A stretch of DNA of 64,000 nucleotides from Solenopsis invicta (GCF_016802725.1 NC_052673.1:8939037-9003036), one strand, 5' to 3'; shown: positions 36,378 through 48,430, counted from the stretch's first letter. Translations and numbers: made by a program. Notes: generated from the letters alone by a model not told the origin.

Positions 36378-36925
36378 ATTCCATGTAATATATTTTATAA
36401 TTTCTAAATAGTCGTAAAATAATGAATTAATTGTAAATGATTATGTAGAGGTTGACTATCTTAATTAAATATATTAGAATAGAATTTATATGTACATATA
36501 AATATAAATATATGTATATACAAAGTAAAAATATATATGTACATAATAAATATTTTTTTTCAGTACATACTTTTAGACCAAATGCAATATAGTTACTGTG
36601 AATGAAAAACTGTAATCGTAATATTCTTCTCCTGGTGTGAGGAAAGTTACGTGTTCATATATATAATAGCTTCTGTCTGGGATACAGTTTCTCACTTCTT
36701 CAAACATATTTTCGAGCACATGAAACACTACACCCTCCTACACACGCATTTTATGCAGCCTATGCACTTGTTGACTTCTTGTAAATATCATTATCTCGTA
36801 CACATGTGAACTACCTTGCACGTGAAGAAACTCATATATTTCCGTATAGAATTGCATTTGAGTTTCTTCGCTGCTTTCGTGTATGAGCTTCAAAACCTTT
36901 CCGGAGTACGCTGAAGTACGACTGA
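36378..36925. other. Intergenic region between loci 10 and 11
   Basis: A/T-rich 3' flank of locus 10 with alternating AT runs near 36490-36540, then the long 5' flank of locus 11. That 5' flank is duplicated at 32880-33310. No gene. Confidence 0.6.
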
Positions 36926-37117
36926 CGATCGGATGCGTACGTTACCTCGTTCGCACTCGCACGAATCATTGTATAGTTGCGCAATGACTGGTGCCCAAGG
37001 GAAAAAAAATGACTATATCTATGCTCTCTCTTTCTCCCTCGTGTTATCAATGTTCTGAGAAACTACAATACGCAAGCGAGACGAGGGCTTCGTGCATGAT
37101 AAAAATATTTAATGATC
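36926..37117 (+). promoter_or_regulatory. Upstream block of pseudogene locus 11
   Basis: ACGATCGGATGCGTACG near 36926, motif 1 variant GAATCATTGTATAGTTGC at 36963-36980 (TATAG where other copies have TATTT), and motif 2 GATAAAAATATTTAATGATC at 37098-37117. The change in motif 1 may itself weaken it. Confidence 0.45.
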
Positions 37118-37300
37118 AACTATCATTGGTCACTCGTCCAATAGCTACTACTTGCGTCCTAGAAGCTTTTATTCTTCTCACTAATTTTCCACCAGGTACA
37201 TCAAGTTGTGGTTGGAAAATATAAATTTCAGCGAGAGTATTCCTAGGTTTTGATGGCTGGGCAAGTATATATAAAGAATAAACAAGAAAGACAAGAAGTT

Positions 37301-39301
37301 ATGGGGAGTAAACGTTCGATCAATCGAACAGTAGAACTTACGCTCACGATATTTAGTGTTTGGCCAGTATTCTTCAGAGTTTTAGCTGATTACGCTAACA
37401 ATCACAGTAGCCTCACACTTCTGGTACATTGTATCGCATTTTCATGTCCGCTATCTTTTCAAGTTGATGAATTGTTTGAGTACCTTCTTGGCACTTTTAA
37501 AAGTGTTCGTTAAGGTCACTATCTTCTCGTTCAAACAGCGGTACAGCGACAATTAGTCAGAAGTAAGCAATTGAAACCTTGTAAAAAAAGATAAAAATAA
37601 TATGAAAATTATGTCGCAATTATGCAACGACATATGCACGTGTTTCAAGTGATTATATTATTTATAGAGAATTCGACAAAATCGTGACGACGACAGTGAA
37701 AGGCTGGAATGATTGCGGTAACAATGGCATTACATTACGTGAAATGAGAAGTAAAGCAAAATTATCGAGTCGTATTTCTAATGGGTTAATTATTCTTCAC
37801 ACAATGGGCGGATTTGCATACGTCATTAGCACTCTCATGACAGTTGTCGACATCGACGTCACCAATCGAACGGATGAACTACCCCTCGCGATGAAAATGG
37901 AACATCCCTTCGTTATAGACACGCGACGCAAGTACAGATTGGTATTAGCCAGCAGCTGTGTTCTCGATGGTGGGCACTTGGGGAGCTGGTTTATTCAACG
38001 CTCTGTTTCTAACTCTGATAACCTGCACTTATGTAAGCAAGTATTATAAGCAAAATATAGTTATTGTTAAACAGCATATTATTAGTTTATATTAATGTAA
38101 ATACATTAGATTGAAATTCGAGAAAAATTGAATATTTATTTCATTGAGTCTGATTCAATCACTGCATTTTATTATCACACATTCGTTTCATAACAATGTT
38201 TCTACTTCTTAAGGATAAAACAAATAATTGTACTCACATTGTCTAATGATAGAATCTTTATTTGTAGACTCTACATGTGAGCAGCCAATAAACGTCCCGC
38301 TGCGTTGGTTGAGGGAAAATGGATCTACAGACATCGACAAAAAAGATGACGCATTCCTCGCTGTTATAACGAAAATCATTCGAAAACAAAAAAAATTATC
38401 AACCCTTTCGAAGATATTGAAGATCTCTTTTCACTCATCGCTTTGGTGCAATTCGAATCTAATATCTGATATGTTCATTAGGATTTATCATATTGTAACC
38501 GTGAGTAAGATTATTAAAATTTTACCGTAAAATAAATTAATTTTAGTTAATTTCTTATACACTGGTATTTATTATATATCCATTGTATTAAATATTTCTA
38601 CTCGTAAACCACTTTTTATTACATTCCGTGGGCAAACATGTTTATTTCTATTCTGTTTTAACATCGTAGGCAATCGGCAATCCCGATGCCACTGAACAAA
38701 TAGTGAGATCTCTTATATTTTTCACTGTAACGAATGTCGAAGTGTTTATATATTGTTTTGCTGGAGAATATCTGAGCAATAAGGTTAGCAAAAAAAGGTG
38801 ATAGTAATAAAGGAAGGCGTGCAAATAATCTTGCGTTTGCGATACTAAAGCTAATATTATGGAGAGAAATACTATAAAATAGTTCTATTTTTATAACTTT
38901 TGTTTATAGAACAACGAGAGCGGAAACACGGCGTACAATTCTTCTCGGTACGACATAAAAGCTAAAAATAGTCGTAATTTTGTTATTTATAATTTTACGA
39001 TCGCAGAGGCAATTGCAGCTTACAGCAAAATGACAGTTCTCTCCTTAGAGTGCTTTACAAATGTGAAATTTGTAATAAGAAAGAAATATTTTAACTTTTG
39101 TACATACAATAACGTAGTTATCTACAACGATGATAACATCATTATCGTCCAAAATAGACTTTTCTATCATATAAAATTTTTTATATAGATTGATCATAAT
39201 AATGCATATAAATATATTTTTTTCTTTATCGCTAATAGATGTTATATTGTTGTCGATTGTGAAAGGGATCGTATTTATCGGTACTGCTAGCAATGAAATA
39301 A
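37301..39301 (+). pseudogene. Odorant receptor pseudogene, locus 11
   Basis: Exons 37301-37540, 37678-38017, 38268-38500, 38670-38783, 38910-39062, 39256-39301. The start is kept (MGSKRSINRTVELTLTIF), but exon 1 shifts frame after VWP and resumes as FWYIVSHFHVRYLFKLMN in another frame. Exon 2 is open (TTTVKGWNDCGNN, MEHPFVIDT) until a one-base shift after RLVLAS; its donor is ATAACC. A consensus GTAAGC 15 nt further on (38033) could act as a cryptic donor. Exon 3 has two shifts. Exon 4 is intact. Exon 5 begins NNESGN, is 153 nt and runs out of frame in its centre. The exon 6 acceptor is TCG instead of CAG, and the exon is shortened. Sister of locus 10. Confidence 0.9.
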
Positions 39302-39690
39302 ATGCTCTAATATCCTTTTTGCAATTAAGAATGTTTTAAGGATGTATTAAACATAATATTTTGAAAATGATGAAAAAGTTATGAAAAGAATTACCGATTG
39401 CTTTTTACAGATTACAGACATTGCATGTAAAAGTAATTCAAAAGATTAGACAATTTTGTACATGGTTAACAAATTATTACATTGTGCTATTCTCACACGC
39501 ATTTTTACCAATGCGGTCTATGCACTTGTTGATTCCTCCTAAATATCACGATCGCACACTGGCAAGCTGCAAACTGCCTTGCATGCGAGAAAACTCTTAT
39601 ATTTCCGTAGCATTGCACTTAGACTTCTTCGCTACTCTTTTCACTGCTCCGTTGCATGAACTTCAAAACTTTTCCGAAGTGCGCTGAAGT
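39302..39690. other. Intergenic region between loci 11 and 12
   Basis: Short 3' flank of locus 11 and the distal 5' flank of locus 12 (CTTGCATGCGAGAAAACTC, CTTCAAAACTTTTCCGAAG). The latter is also recognisable before loci 11 and 14. No gene. Confidence 0.6.
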
Positions 39691-39945
39691 ACGACTGACC
39701 ATCGGATGCGTACTTTGCCGTAAGAATCATTGCATATTTAAACCGGATAATGTGCGATTATCGGTACTCGAGGGAAGGAAAGATGACCCTATGTTTTCTC
39801 CCTCTTCTTATATCGATGTTGCGAGAAGCCGAGCGTACGCGAGCGAGGGCTGCATGGAATATGATAAAAATATTTAATGAGCTACTTCCATTGAACGATC
39901 CTGGTAGGGAGCGCCCATTTGATGACACAGGGCCTCCCAGTCTTT
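39691..39945 (+). promoter_or_regulatory. Conserved upstream block of locus 12 (reference copy)
   Basis: The clearest example of the full block: CTGACCATCGGATGCGTAC at 39695-39713, motif 1 GAATCATTGCATATTTAAA at 39724-39742, motif 2 GATAAAAATATTTAATGAGC at 39863-39882, and initiator-like CCCAGTCTTTAG at 39936, 187-190 bp before the ATG. Insect initiators resemble TCAGT(T/C) (established); the assignment here is inference. Confidence 0.55.
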
Positions 39946-40125
39946 AGACAGTTATTCTAGAATACGCATCTCGAGTTTTCATTGGGAAGCGTGACGAGTG
40001 ACGAAGAGAAAAAAATAGGGAACAGTTCTTTTACCTTCCTGAAAAAGCGTTTGCTCTGTCTTTCCGTATAATTCGATGCCTTCCCTTACGTAAAAAAACG
40101 AGAGAGCAAAGAGAAATAAGAAATT

Positions 40126-42768
40126 ATGACGCGTAAAAGCACAATTAATCGCACTTTAAAATTAATGCTCACTCTATGCGGCGTATGGCCAGGCACATCG
40201 TACGTTATAATCTGCAGGGCGTATTGGATTATCGCGTTAGCAACAGATGAAATTTGCCATTACCGTTATCTTTTAATGCATTTCCACTCTCGTGATCTCT
40301 TCGATTTGATGGACTGTTTCAGTAGTTTTCTAACGCAAGTAAAATTTTCAATTAAATTAATCATATTTTGGCTGAACGAACGGTAAGTAATGCAAAATGA
40401 TATATAAGTAATTTGCATATGTATTACCCCAAGATTATTCCATTATTTTTTATCAATATCTTCCACATTTATTGCTTAATCAATTTACAATAAATGAAGA
40501 ATATAAATAATTCACAAATATTGCATCTTTTCTTAATTTTTGTCGATACATATATCAAGTGCATATCTTTATATTTTATTCGCTTGAATGCAAGAAAATA
40601 AGAAAATTAAAAATGTTACAATATTGTTTGAAAATATTAAAACAAAATTAAAGCTACATTAATATAATTATATAATAATACTTTACACAATGTACTTTCC
40701 TAGATACACAAGTTTCTATCCAATCGACACGGTTATTCATGTATAATAATTATAAGTTTTAGTATCACATTTAATATAACGTGAAAGTTGCAGCAACGTT
40801 GTAGTTATATTATAATTTCGTCTTTGGCATATCATTTTGTTGTAATTAATGTGTTTTTATATATAAAATTTAAACATTGAAACTATATAACGTTTATATA
40901 TTAAAGTATCACATACTTGTTATATAAATAACAGCATTTGCACACTTGTATTACATAAAAGAAGACAACAGATCCAAAAAATTATGATATAAGTATCATG
41001 AAATATTTATTATATGAAGTATCATTTTTAAATTTTGTAGCAGTTATAAATTGTGTCGATTGGGTATGTTTTATATATTTTTTTCTATAACTGGTAGAAT
41101 AATTGATAATTCAAATTATTCGCAGAAAATTCCTCGAGATCTTGACGATGATGACGGAAGACTGGAACGATTGCAACAGCAGTGACGTTAACATGCGTGA
41201 AACGACGTGCAAAGCTAAATTAGCTGCACGTATCACTAACGCGATGTTCACTCTTCATACGTTAACCATCGTTGCGTATAGTATTGGCATTCTCTTCGCC
41301 GACGTCGACGTCACCGATCAGTCTGAACTACCTCTTCTCTTAAAGGTGGAGCTTCCTGTTGACATAAACACAAAACGCATGTACAAAATGTTGCTGTCCA
41401 TGCAATTTGTGCATCTCATCATGTCCGGCTGTGGAACGGGTCTACTGAATGCTTTGCTCTTAACTTTGGTAAGCAAGTTGCAACGTTCGAAATGCACTTG
41501 TCACATATAACACGGATTAATAATTATCAAAACAATTGGCGATTAATATCGTTTCAAAACGATAATTATTCAAACGTTGTTTAAAAGCGTGTCATTTTGA
41601 ACTTTAATCATTGGATGCAATGTGTGCAATTTTTATTTCTTACAGACTTTACACGTAGGTGGTCAAATGGATATCCTGCGCTGCTGGTTAAACGAACTCG
41701 TACCGCGAGAGAATGAAAGGAGATCCGAATCTGTTGTCGTTACGACGAATAAAATTATTCGCAAGCATCAAAAAATCATTAGCTTTTCGGAATACATTGA
41801 GGATTTATATACATACATCGCGTTAGTGCAATTCACATCGAACACCGTGCTGATTTGCTCCTTGGGATTCCTTATCGTAACGGCGAGTGAAAGCATTAAG
41901 TATTACGCATAATAATGAATGTTACATTCTATAAAATTGACCGTACATATTTGTAATAAATAAATATTCTGCAATTCTACTTACAGATATTAAACTGACA
42001 CAGATACGTGTGTCAGTTTAATATATCTATTTATAACGGTGATATTAATCTGTTTATAATTTTGGAAATACATTAAATAATTGCTGCTTCGATATTGCAG
42101 GCAATTGGCAGTCCCGACGCGACCGAGCACATAATGCGGTCTCTTTTGTTTTATACCGTAACGAATCTCGAAGCGTTTATATTTTGTTACGCAGGGGAAT
42201 ATCTGAAAAACAAAGTAAGATACGGGACAATAATTATGACGATAATCATTAACGATTATTTTGAGCCTATCGGAAAAAGAAAATGACAATACAATCAGGG
42301 CAATCTTAACTATCTCCACCTTTCTAGAGCAAAGCTATTGGAAATGCGGCGTACAATTCCGCCTGGTACGAAATGAAACCTGAAAACAGTCGTAATTTAA
42401 TATTCGTGATATTAAGGGCGCAGAAGCAACTGACACTTACAGTTGGAAAAATAATGGATCTCTCCTTAGAATCTTTTACAAGTGTAAGACTTATACGCAG
42501 CGCACAAAATAATTTTGGATAATTTTATACATGATATTTGTATCGAGATACGTTCTACATTAAATTTATTTTTTGTCTATGCAATTTTCTTATGCCAATT
42601 CTTTAAATTTGTAAATTTTCTTAGAACAATATTCAAAACTCATTTTTTTCTTATTGCCAAATATATAATCTTTTAAAGTATTAATCTCCAATACAAAAAG
42701 TTCATACTTTATTATAGATTATGAAAGCTTCAGGATCATATTTATCAGTATTGCTGGCTATGCAATAA
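40126..42768 (+). CDS. Odorant receptor, locus 12 (complete, 6 exons, 385 aa)
   Basis: Exons 40126-40382, 41126-41468, 41646-41882, 42101-42214, 42328-42483, 42718-42768. Residues by exon: 1-86, 86-200, 201-279, 280-317, 318-369, 370-385. Approximate helices: TM1 25-47, TM2 58-82, TM3 120-143, TM4 170-200, TM5 254-279, TM6 290-311, and helix 7 across exons 5-6. Start MTRKSTINRTLKLMLTLCG is followed by VWPGTSY. Exon 3 ends at LGFLIVT followed by GCGAGT, so intron 3 is GC-AG, whereas every intact paralogue has GT there. A GC donor with good flanks is usually spliced, so I call the gene intact. C terminus KASGSYLSVLLAMQ. Confidence 0.93.
41987..42024. repeat. Perfect hairpin in intron 3 of locus 12
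   Basis: Arms ATATTAAACTGACAC and GTGTCAGTTTAATAT (15 bp each) around an 8-bp loop. It lies inside the GC-AG intron, about 75 bp before the acceptor. Confidence 0.85.
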
Positions 42769-43570
42769 GCACATCGTATATTAGAAGATTTTTGTACAAT
42801 AATCGTGAAGTATATAGCTTTAGTAGTGATAGAAATATGCCTGTATAATATATATTTATGACTTAAAATAGTAGTAGTTTAGAAATTCTAAAATGTAGTC
42901 ACTTATAGAAGAATATAAAATGGCAAGTCATTCTTTATATCAGAATATTTAATAGATCCTAATATATATTTTCCAGGAACCGTCAGATTATTATATTATA
43001 ACGTATTATAATATTATAACGTAGAGAAAACTTTTAATCAATAATTAAAATTAAATTCACGAAGTATCGAACGGATATAGCAGTCTCACGTAATTTTTAT
43101 ATTTTCCATGCCAATTTTACATTTATGTATTTTTAGTGAAACAGATATTAAATATATTAAATAAGAAAATGAAATAATTAAATATACACAGAGACAGAAA
43201 AAAAAGAGAAAGAGAGAGAAAGAGAGCACTTGATACAGAAAAAAACATAAAAAATTATTTGCATATACAGAAAATACAATATAGAAAGTTTTAATACAAC
43301 GTTAATGACATAATATTTGATCCTTTTAAATATTTATTTATGTATACTTTAATTTACATGTAAATAATAGTATATATTATTTCACGTATATTTTCAAAAA
43401 CAAATGTATAATGAACTTATTAATCCTAATTGCGTTTTATTAGGATTATTCTTCTACAAATCCCTTTTCAGTTATTACAAGCAAAGCAATGTAATGTTGT
43501 ATAGTGTTGCACATAATTGATCGGCTCTTCGGTCTCTAGAAATTTAAAACTTTCTTAAAATATCGTGGTC
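42769..43570. other. Intergenic region between loci 12 and 13
   Basis: AT-rich 3' flank of locus 12, with a purine-rich GAGAAAGAGAGAGAAAGAG run near 43205. No gene or OR exon seen on either strand. Confidence 0.6.
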
Positions 43571-43786
43571 ACGACTAACCGTCGGACGTAGATACATAGC
43601 TGTATCTACGTCCGCACGTATCGTTGCATATTTAAAGTGAACAATTCGCGATGCATTACCAGCGCAGAAAAGAGAGGGGAAAAAAGAACTTCACCTGTCT
43701 TTCCGTTTCTTACATTAAATTCATGAAAAACCACGACGAAATGTATTCAGGGTCTTCGCTCGGCACAATAGAAATATTTAATGAGC
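43571..43786 (+). promoter_or_regulatory. Conserved upstream block of locus 13
   Basis: ACGACTAACCGTCGGACGTA at 43571-43590, motif 1 TATCGTTGCATATTTAAAG at 43619-43637, and motif 2 GAAATATTTAATGAGC at 43771-43786. The ATG is 247 bp further on. No clear initiator was picked out. Confidence 0.5.
43583..43614. repeat. Perfect 14-bp hairpin within locus 13 upstream block
   Basis: CGGACGTAGATACA, loop TAGC, TGTATCTACGTCCG. It sits between the conserved CCGTCGGA element and motif 1. The other copies of the block have no such palindrome at this point. Confidence 0.9.
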
Positions 43787-44032
43787 AACTGCAATTGCGA
43801 TCAATTGCCGAAGGTTGAACCTACTGATTTCTTAGAGTTTTCTTACATTTTTTTTTCTTTTTTTTTTCACGAAGGTATTCACGCTATAATACACGTAGAA
43901 CTGTCATCGAAACGCACGCGCGTTTGGTCAGAACGTATATTTCTTTTATCTATAGAGAGTTTTTATTCTTTTACGTACATCTCAATGGATTCGCCTGTGT
44001 GCACACGAGAGAACAGAGAGAAATAAGAAATT

Positions 44033-46405
44033 ATGGCTCGTAAAAATACGTTTAACCGCACGTTGAAGTTTATGCTCACTCTGTGCGGTATCTGGCCAGG
44101 CACACCGTATGTTCTGCTTTGCAGAATATTTTGGGTCGTTTCAATGACAGTTATTCTGTACTTTCACTACCGTTATTTCTACTGGCATGTGCGCTCTGCC
44201 GAAATCTTGGATTTAATGGATTGTCTGTCGAGCTTCATTGCATATTCCAAAATAATTATCAAGTTCTTCGTGTTTTGGTTGAACGAACGGTAAGTAGTAT
44301 TATCCGAATTATACGTGCCGTAGAACGTTACGATCTCCACAAGAATATTACGATCAATATGTACTCATGTGGAAGCTAGAGATACTGTAATTCCAAAACC
44401 ATAATTTTTCAGAAGATTTATTTGTACAATAGTTTTCCTCTCAAAAGTAGAATTGTGAGTAATATATTACGTAGTTGCAAAAAAAAACTTTCTTTTTTAA
44501 AACAAATGTACGTCACATGGCAATTCGGCCAATTTCAGGTAAGAAAATATTGTAAAGTGCTCTCACACAAAAATACATTAGTTCTCTTTGTAAGACTCTT
44601 TCCGCACAGCACGTAGCGTTGCAAATATTTTTGTAATATTACGTGCTGTGCGGGTTTATTTGTATTTATATTAATAATTTATGAACGAAGATTGTTGAAA
44701 TGAATAAATAGCATTGACAATTAGTTTGCAATGTCCAAAGATAACAAATCTTTAAAAGGATAAACTTATATAACGCCAATTAAGAGATTATGTATCGTGA
44801 TAGCACCATCAAATGAAAACAATCGTCCACAGAAAATTCGTCGAAATTTTGGCAAAGATGGCGGAAGATTGGAGCGATTGCGCTAATAATGATGTCGGCC
44901 TGCGCGAGACTGCACGCAAAGCGAAATTGTCGGATCGCATTACAAATTCGATTGTCATCCTCCATACGATGACAATTGTTTTATATTGCATCGGTATCAT
45001 CCTGACCGATGTCGATGTCACGGATACTTCAAAAGAGTTGCCTTTCATGAACAAGCTGGATATTCCTATGGACATAAACACGCTATTCAAGTACAGAATC
45101 GTTTTAACCGTGCAATTTTTGTATATGATGCTTTCCTCGTGGGCGGCCGGTATAACAAATTCTTTACTATTGACATTGGTAAGAAGAATTCTCTGTACTC
45201 GAGACTGTTTAATTAATATAAAGTTAAAACTAAATATATATGGATTGTTAAAAGTTTTAGTTACATTTGATAATATTATTTGACAGTGTGCATTTAACTA
45301 ATTCGTTGCACGTATTAACAATTCGTACATCATAATCAATTCCATACATAATGTTATATTTATTTTCAGATTTTACATACGGCTGGCCAAATCGAGATTA
45401 TGCGTCATTGGCTGGCGCAGCTTGTGCCTCGTAAGAGCGAGGACAAACACAAATCAATCACTGCGACTGCAAGTAAAATTATTCAAAAACATCAAAAAAT
45501 TATCAGTTTCACGAAAAATATTGAAAATCTTTATTCGTATATCGCGTTGCTTCAATTTGTGTCAAACACGATAATGATATGTTCTCTCGGCTTCCTTATC
45601 GTTACAGTGAGTAACATCATTAAATACATATCTATTGCAATTTTTCCAGTAATTCCTAATGATATAACACTATTAAATATTAAATTACTTTTTAATACAC
45701 TATTGCATATTACATCTGTTAAATTCTTTTGTTTATAAATTTACTTTTTGTTACATATTATACTATAAATATTTACGTATGGATTTATTTTTAAGAATTT
45801 ATCGAAAAATTTCTGCCTAATGTTTACAGGCAATAGGCAGCTCCAATGCGGTAGAGCAAATAATGAAATCATTTCTATTTTACACTATAACTAATCTCGA
45901 AGCATTTATATTTTGCTATGCTGGAGAATATTTGAACAACAAGGTTAGTAGTAAGATCATACTTATAACAATGATGAAACATTGCTAGTAAATAATTATT
46001 TCTCTTATCGTAAAAAATTGTAAAGAGAACTGCGAATATTAGAAATCATTTCTCTCTCACTTTTATTTGTAGAGCAAAGAAATTGGTGTCGCGGCATATA
46101 ACTGCGAATGGTACGATTTAAAATGTACAGAAAGTCGTGTATTGTTATTTATCATACTAAGATCGCAGAAGCAATTATCACTTACAGTAGGAAAGATGAT
46201 GGATCTCTCCTTAGAAGCATTTACAAGTGTAAGTTTAATATACAAACTTTTCACCTTTAAAAACAAAAAAAAATAAAAAAAAATAGATTTATTTATTATA
46301 ACATTATAACAGAAAATACTGACTTCTAAAATAAAAGAGGTAACATTGTTTTAGATCATGAATGCTTCGGGATCATATTTATCAGTGCTATTGGCGATGC
46401 AATGA
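44033..46405 (+). CDS. Odorant receptor, locus 13 (complete, 6 exons, 386 aa)
   Basis: Exons 44033-44289, 44833-45178, 45370-45606, 45830-45943, 46073-46228, 46355-46405. Start MARKNTFNRTLKFMLTLCG leads into IWPGTPYVLL. Exon 2 has EILAKMAEDWSDCANND and LDIPMDINT. Exon 3 starts ILHTAGQIEIMRHWL and has 79 codons like loci 12 and 15. Exon 4 has FIFCYAGEYLNNK, exon 5 CEWYDLKCTESR and ILRSQKQLSLT. Exon 6 is NASGSYLSVLLAMQ, stop, with Asn for the usual Lys; loci 14, 15 and 16 share this Asn, which groups 13-16. No disabling change; all introns GT-AG. Confidence 0.95.
44602..44653. repeat. Inverted repeat in intron 1 of locus 13
   Basis: Perfect 14-bp arms CCGCACAGCACGTA and TACGTGCTGTGCGG separated by 24 bp. 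GC-rich arms stand out in an AT-rich intron. Confidence 0.85.
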
Positions 46406-46755
46406 CCATATCAACAAGTTTTAAATAATGAAATAGAAAACTTGAAGTGTAAATCACTAGTTACAGAAACACGTTGTAAAATAACGTATTTTTTGAAATA
46501 TAATATAAAATAATCATAAAATCTCTTTTTTTTTGGTTTGATCATCTATTTACAGTTGAGGAATTATAAACACTTTTTATTGTTAAAAAAGTAAATTTGC
46601 TTGAATCCTGACAAATAAAATTACATAAATTTCCGTAACATCAAATTCAATATTTTTTATTACTTTCAATTTTTCCCCTCTAGATTTTGGGACTTTCGTG
46701 AGGGATGGTAAATACAACAGATGGGTATCATTCTTGGTGGACATCTGCCTTCGCA

Positions 46756-46776
46756 TGAATCATTACATATTTAAAG
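46756..46776 (+). promoter_or_regulatory. Orphan upstream motif 1 before repeat block
   Basis: TGAATCATTACATATTTAAAG, nearly identical to the motif before locus 14 at 48774-48793. It is followed by AAGAGGGAAGAATTAACC and the related tail, but no motif 2 or ORF. It is a duplicated or stranded promoter copy. Confidence 0.5.
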
Positions 46777-47389
46777 CTGATTATTCATGGTTGTGCTAGC
46801 GTGTAAAAGAGGGAAGAATTAACCTACTTTCTTTTCCTCTCACGCAACAAAATAATTGTAAAAAAACGATCGAATATGGAGTCATTGCACCAGTCAATAA
46901 ACAAATAAAAAATTGAATTAGATATTAAAAATATAAATAAAATTTTAATATAATTACATTTGTAAATAAAAAATAATATTTTAATAATTTTTTATGAAAA
47001 TTCAATTATAAAAAATACAATTAATTTGCAATTTATTAACTTATTAAAGTCTTATTATTTTAATATTTTTTTGCAATAGTTATTTACTGGTGATTGTTCA
47101 GCGACTATGCAATGACGATGATATAATGCAATAAGATAAAAATATTTGTAAAATTTTATGCAACTGTAAGATTTATCGAGTTATTTTATCTTAATATTAA
47201 AAAATATATATATTTTATATACTTATATTTATGATAAATTTACATAATTAGACATACTCTTATTTGACTAATTCAATAAATTAATGTCTCGTATATACAG
47301 CAAAGTTGAGCATTATTCGTTATTTATCAGATAATTTTTTATTTAGATAATTATTTAAATAAAATTTTATTGTTATATATTCATATTAT

Positions 47390-48430
47390 TGGCTATTATT
47401 CGTTATTCTCGTTATTCTTTATTTGTTCTATAGACATTATTTATTATTTGCATTATTCATTATTCATATTATTAACTACTATTTGTTATTTGCAATATTT
47501 ATTATTTGCATTATTCATTATTCACATTTGTTATTCATATTATTTGCTATTATTGGTTATTCGCGTTATTCATTATTTGCATCACAGACATTATTTATTA
47601 TTCGCGTTATTCATTATTCGCATAATTCTTTATTCGCATTATTCTTTCTTTTATCATTATCTGCATGTTAATTTTTTTTTTCATTGTTACTATTATATCC
47701 AATAAAAAAATGTTTTTTAAATAAAACTTTGATAATAGCTCCATATTTTCATCGCATTTTTATCGGCTTTATATGGCTGATTTAAAAAGTGCGAATAAAT
47801 TTACAGAAACGCTACAAAAGTCACGTTATTTTCACTTTAAATTTAGAGATACATTTATGGCTATAGTTATTAAAGACATAAAAAAATAATTAATAAAATA
47901 AAATAAAATATAAAAAACAAATAAATAAAATAATAAAATAAGTAACAAAATAAATTACATTATAAATTGAATAATAAAATTAAACAGTAAATAAAATAAG
48001 TAATAAGATAAATAGAAAACAATAATTTAAAATGCTGATTCAAATAAAATTTTGTTTATAATTTTTATTTGTATTGTGTAAATAACAAATAATAAATAAG
48101 ATTTTATTTACAAATAATAAATAAATTTCTATTCAAATAAAAATTTTATTCAAAATTATTTTATTCTAGATAAACAAATAAATTTTTATTTAAATAAAAA
48201 ATTATCTTTTAATCATAAATAAAATTTTATTTGAAGATATTTTTATTTGAGATAGATGAATAAATTTTTATTCAAATAAAAAATGATTTACTATTTATAA
48301 ATAAAATTTTATTCGAAAATATTTTTATTTGAGATGAACGAATAAATTTTTATTCGAATAAAAAATGATTTGTTATTTGTAAGTAAAACTTTATTCGTTA
48401 TTCATTATTCTTTATTCAAAAAATTGCCCA
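47390..48430. repeat. AT-rich tandem and inverted repeat block
   Basis: 47390-47650 is built of variants of TTATTCATTATTCGCA. 47880-48010 is AATAAAATAA-type sequence. 48170-48420 has about three copies of an 80-90 bp unit containing AATAAATTTTTATT and AAATAAAATTTTATT. The first half (TTATT-rich) and second half (AATAA-rich) are roughly complementary, as in a large foldback element ending near AAAAATTGCCCATCTC. Confidence 0.75.

Noticed and set aside
40126..42768. Calling locus 12 a pseudogene because of the GC donor
   Set aside because: Everything else is intact and GC-AG introns with good flanking bases are normally spliced, so the gene is kept as functional with a note.
47370..47705. 111-codon Tyr/Ile/Leu-rich frame
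   Set aside because: Translation of AT-rich tandem repeats (TTATTC units).
47390..48430. CRISPR-like array
   Set aside because: Repeats are AT-rich, imperfect, without unique spacers of even length, and the context is eukaryotic.
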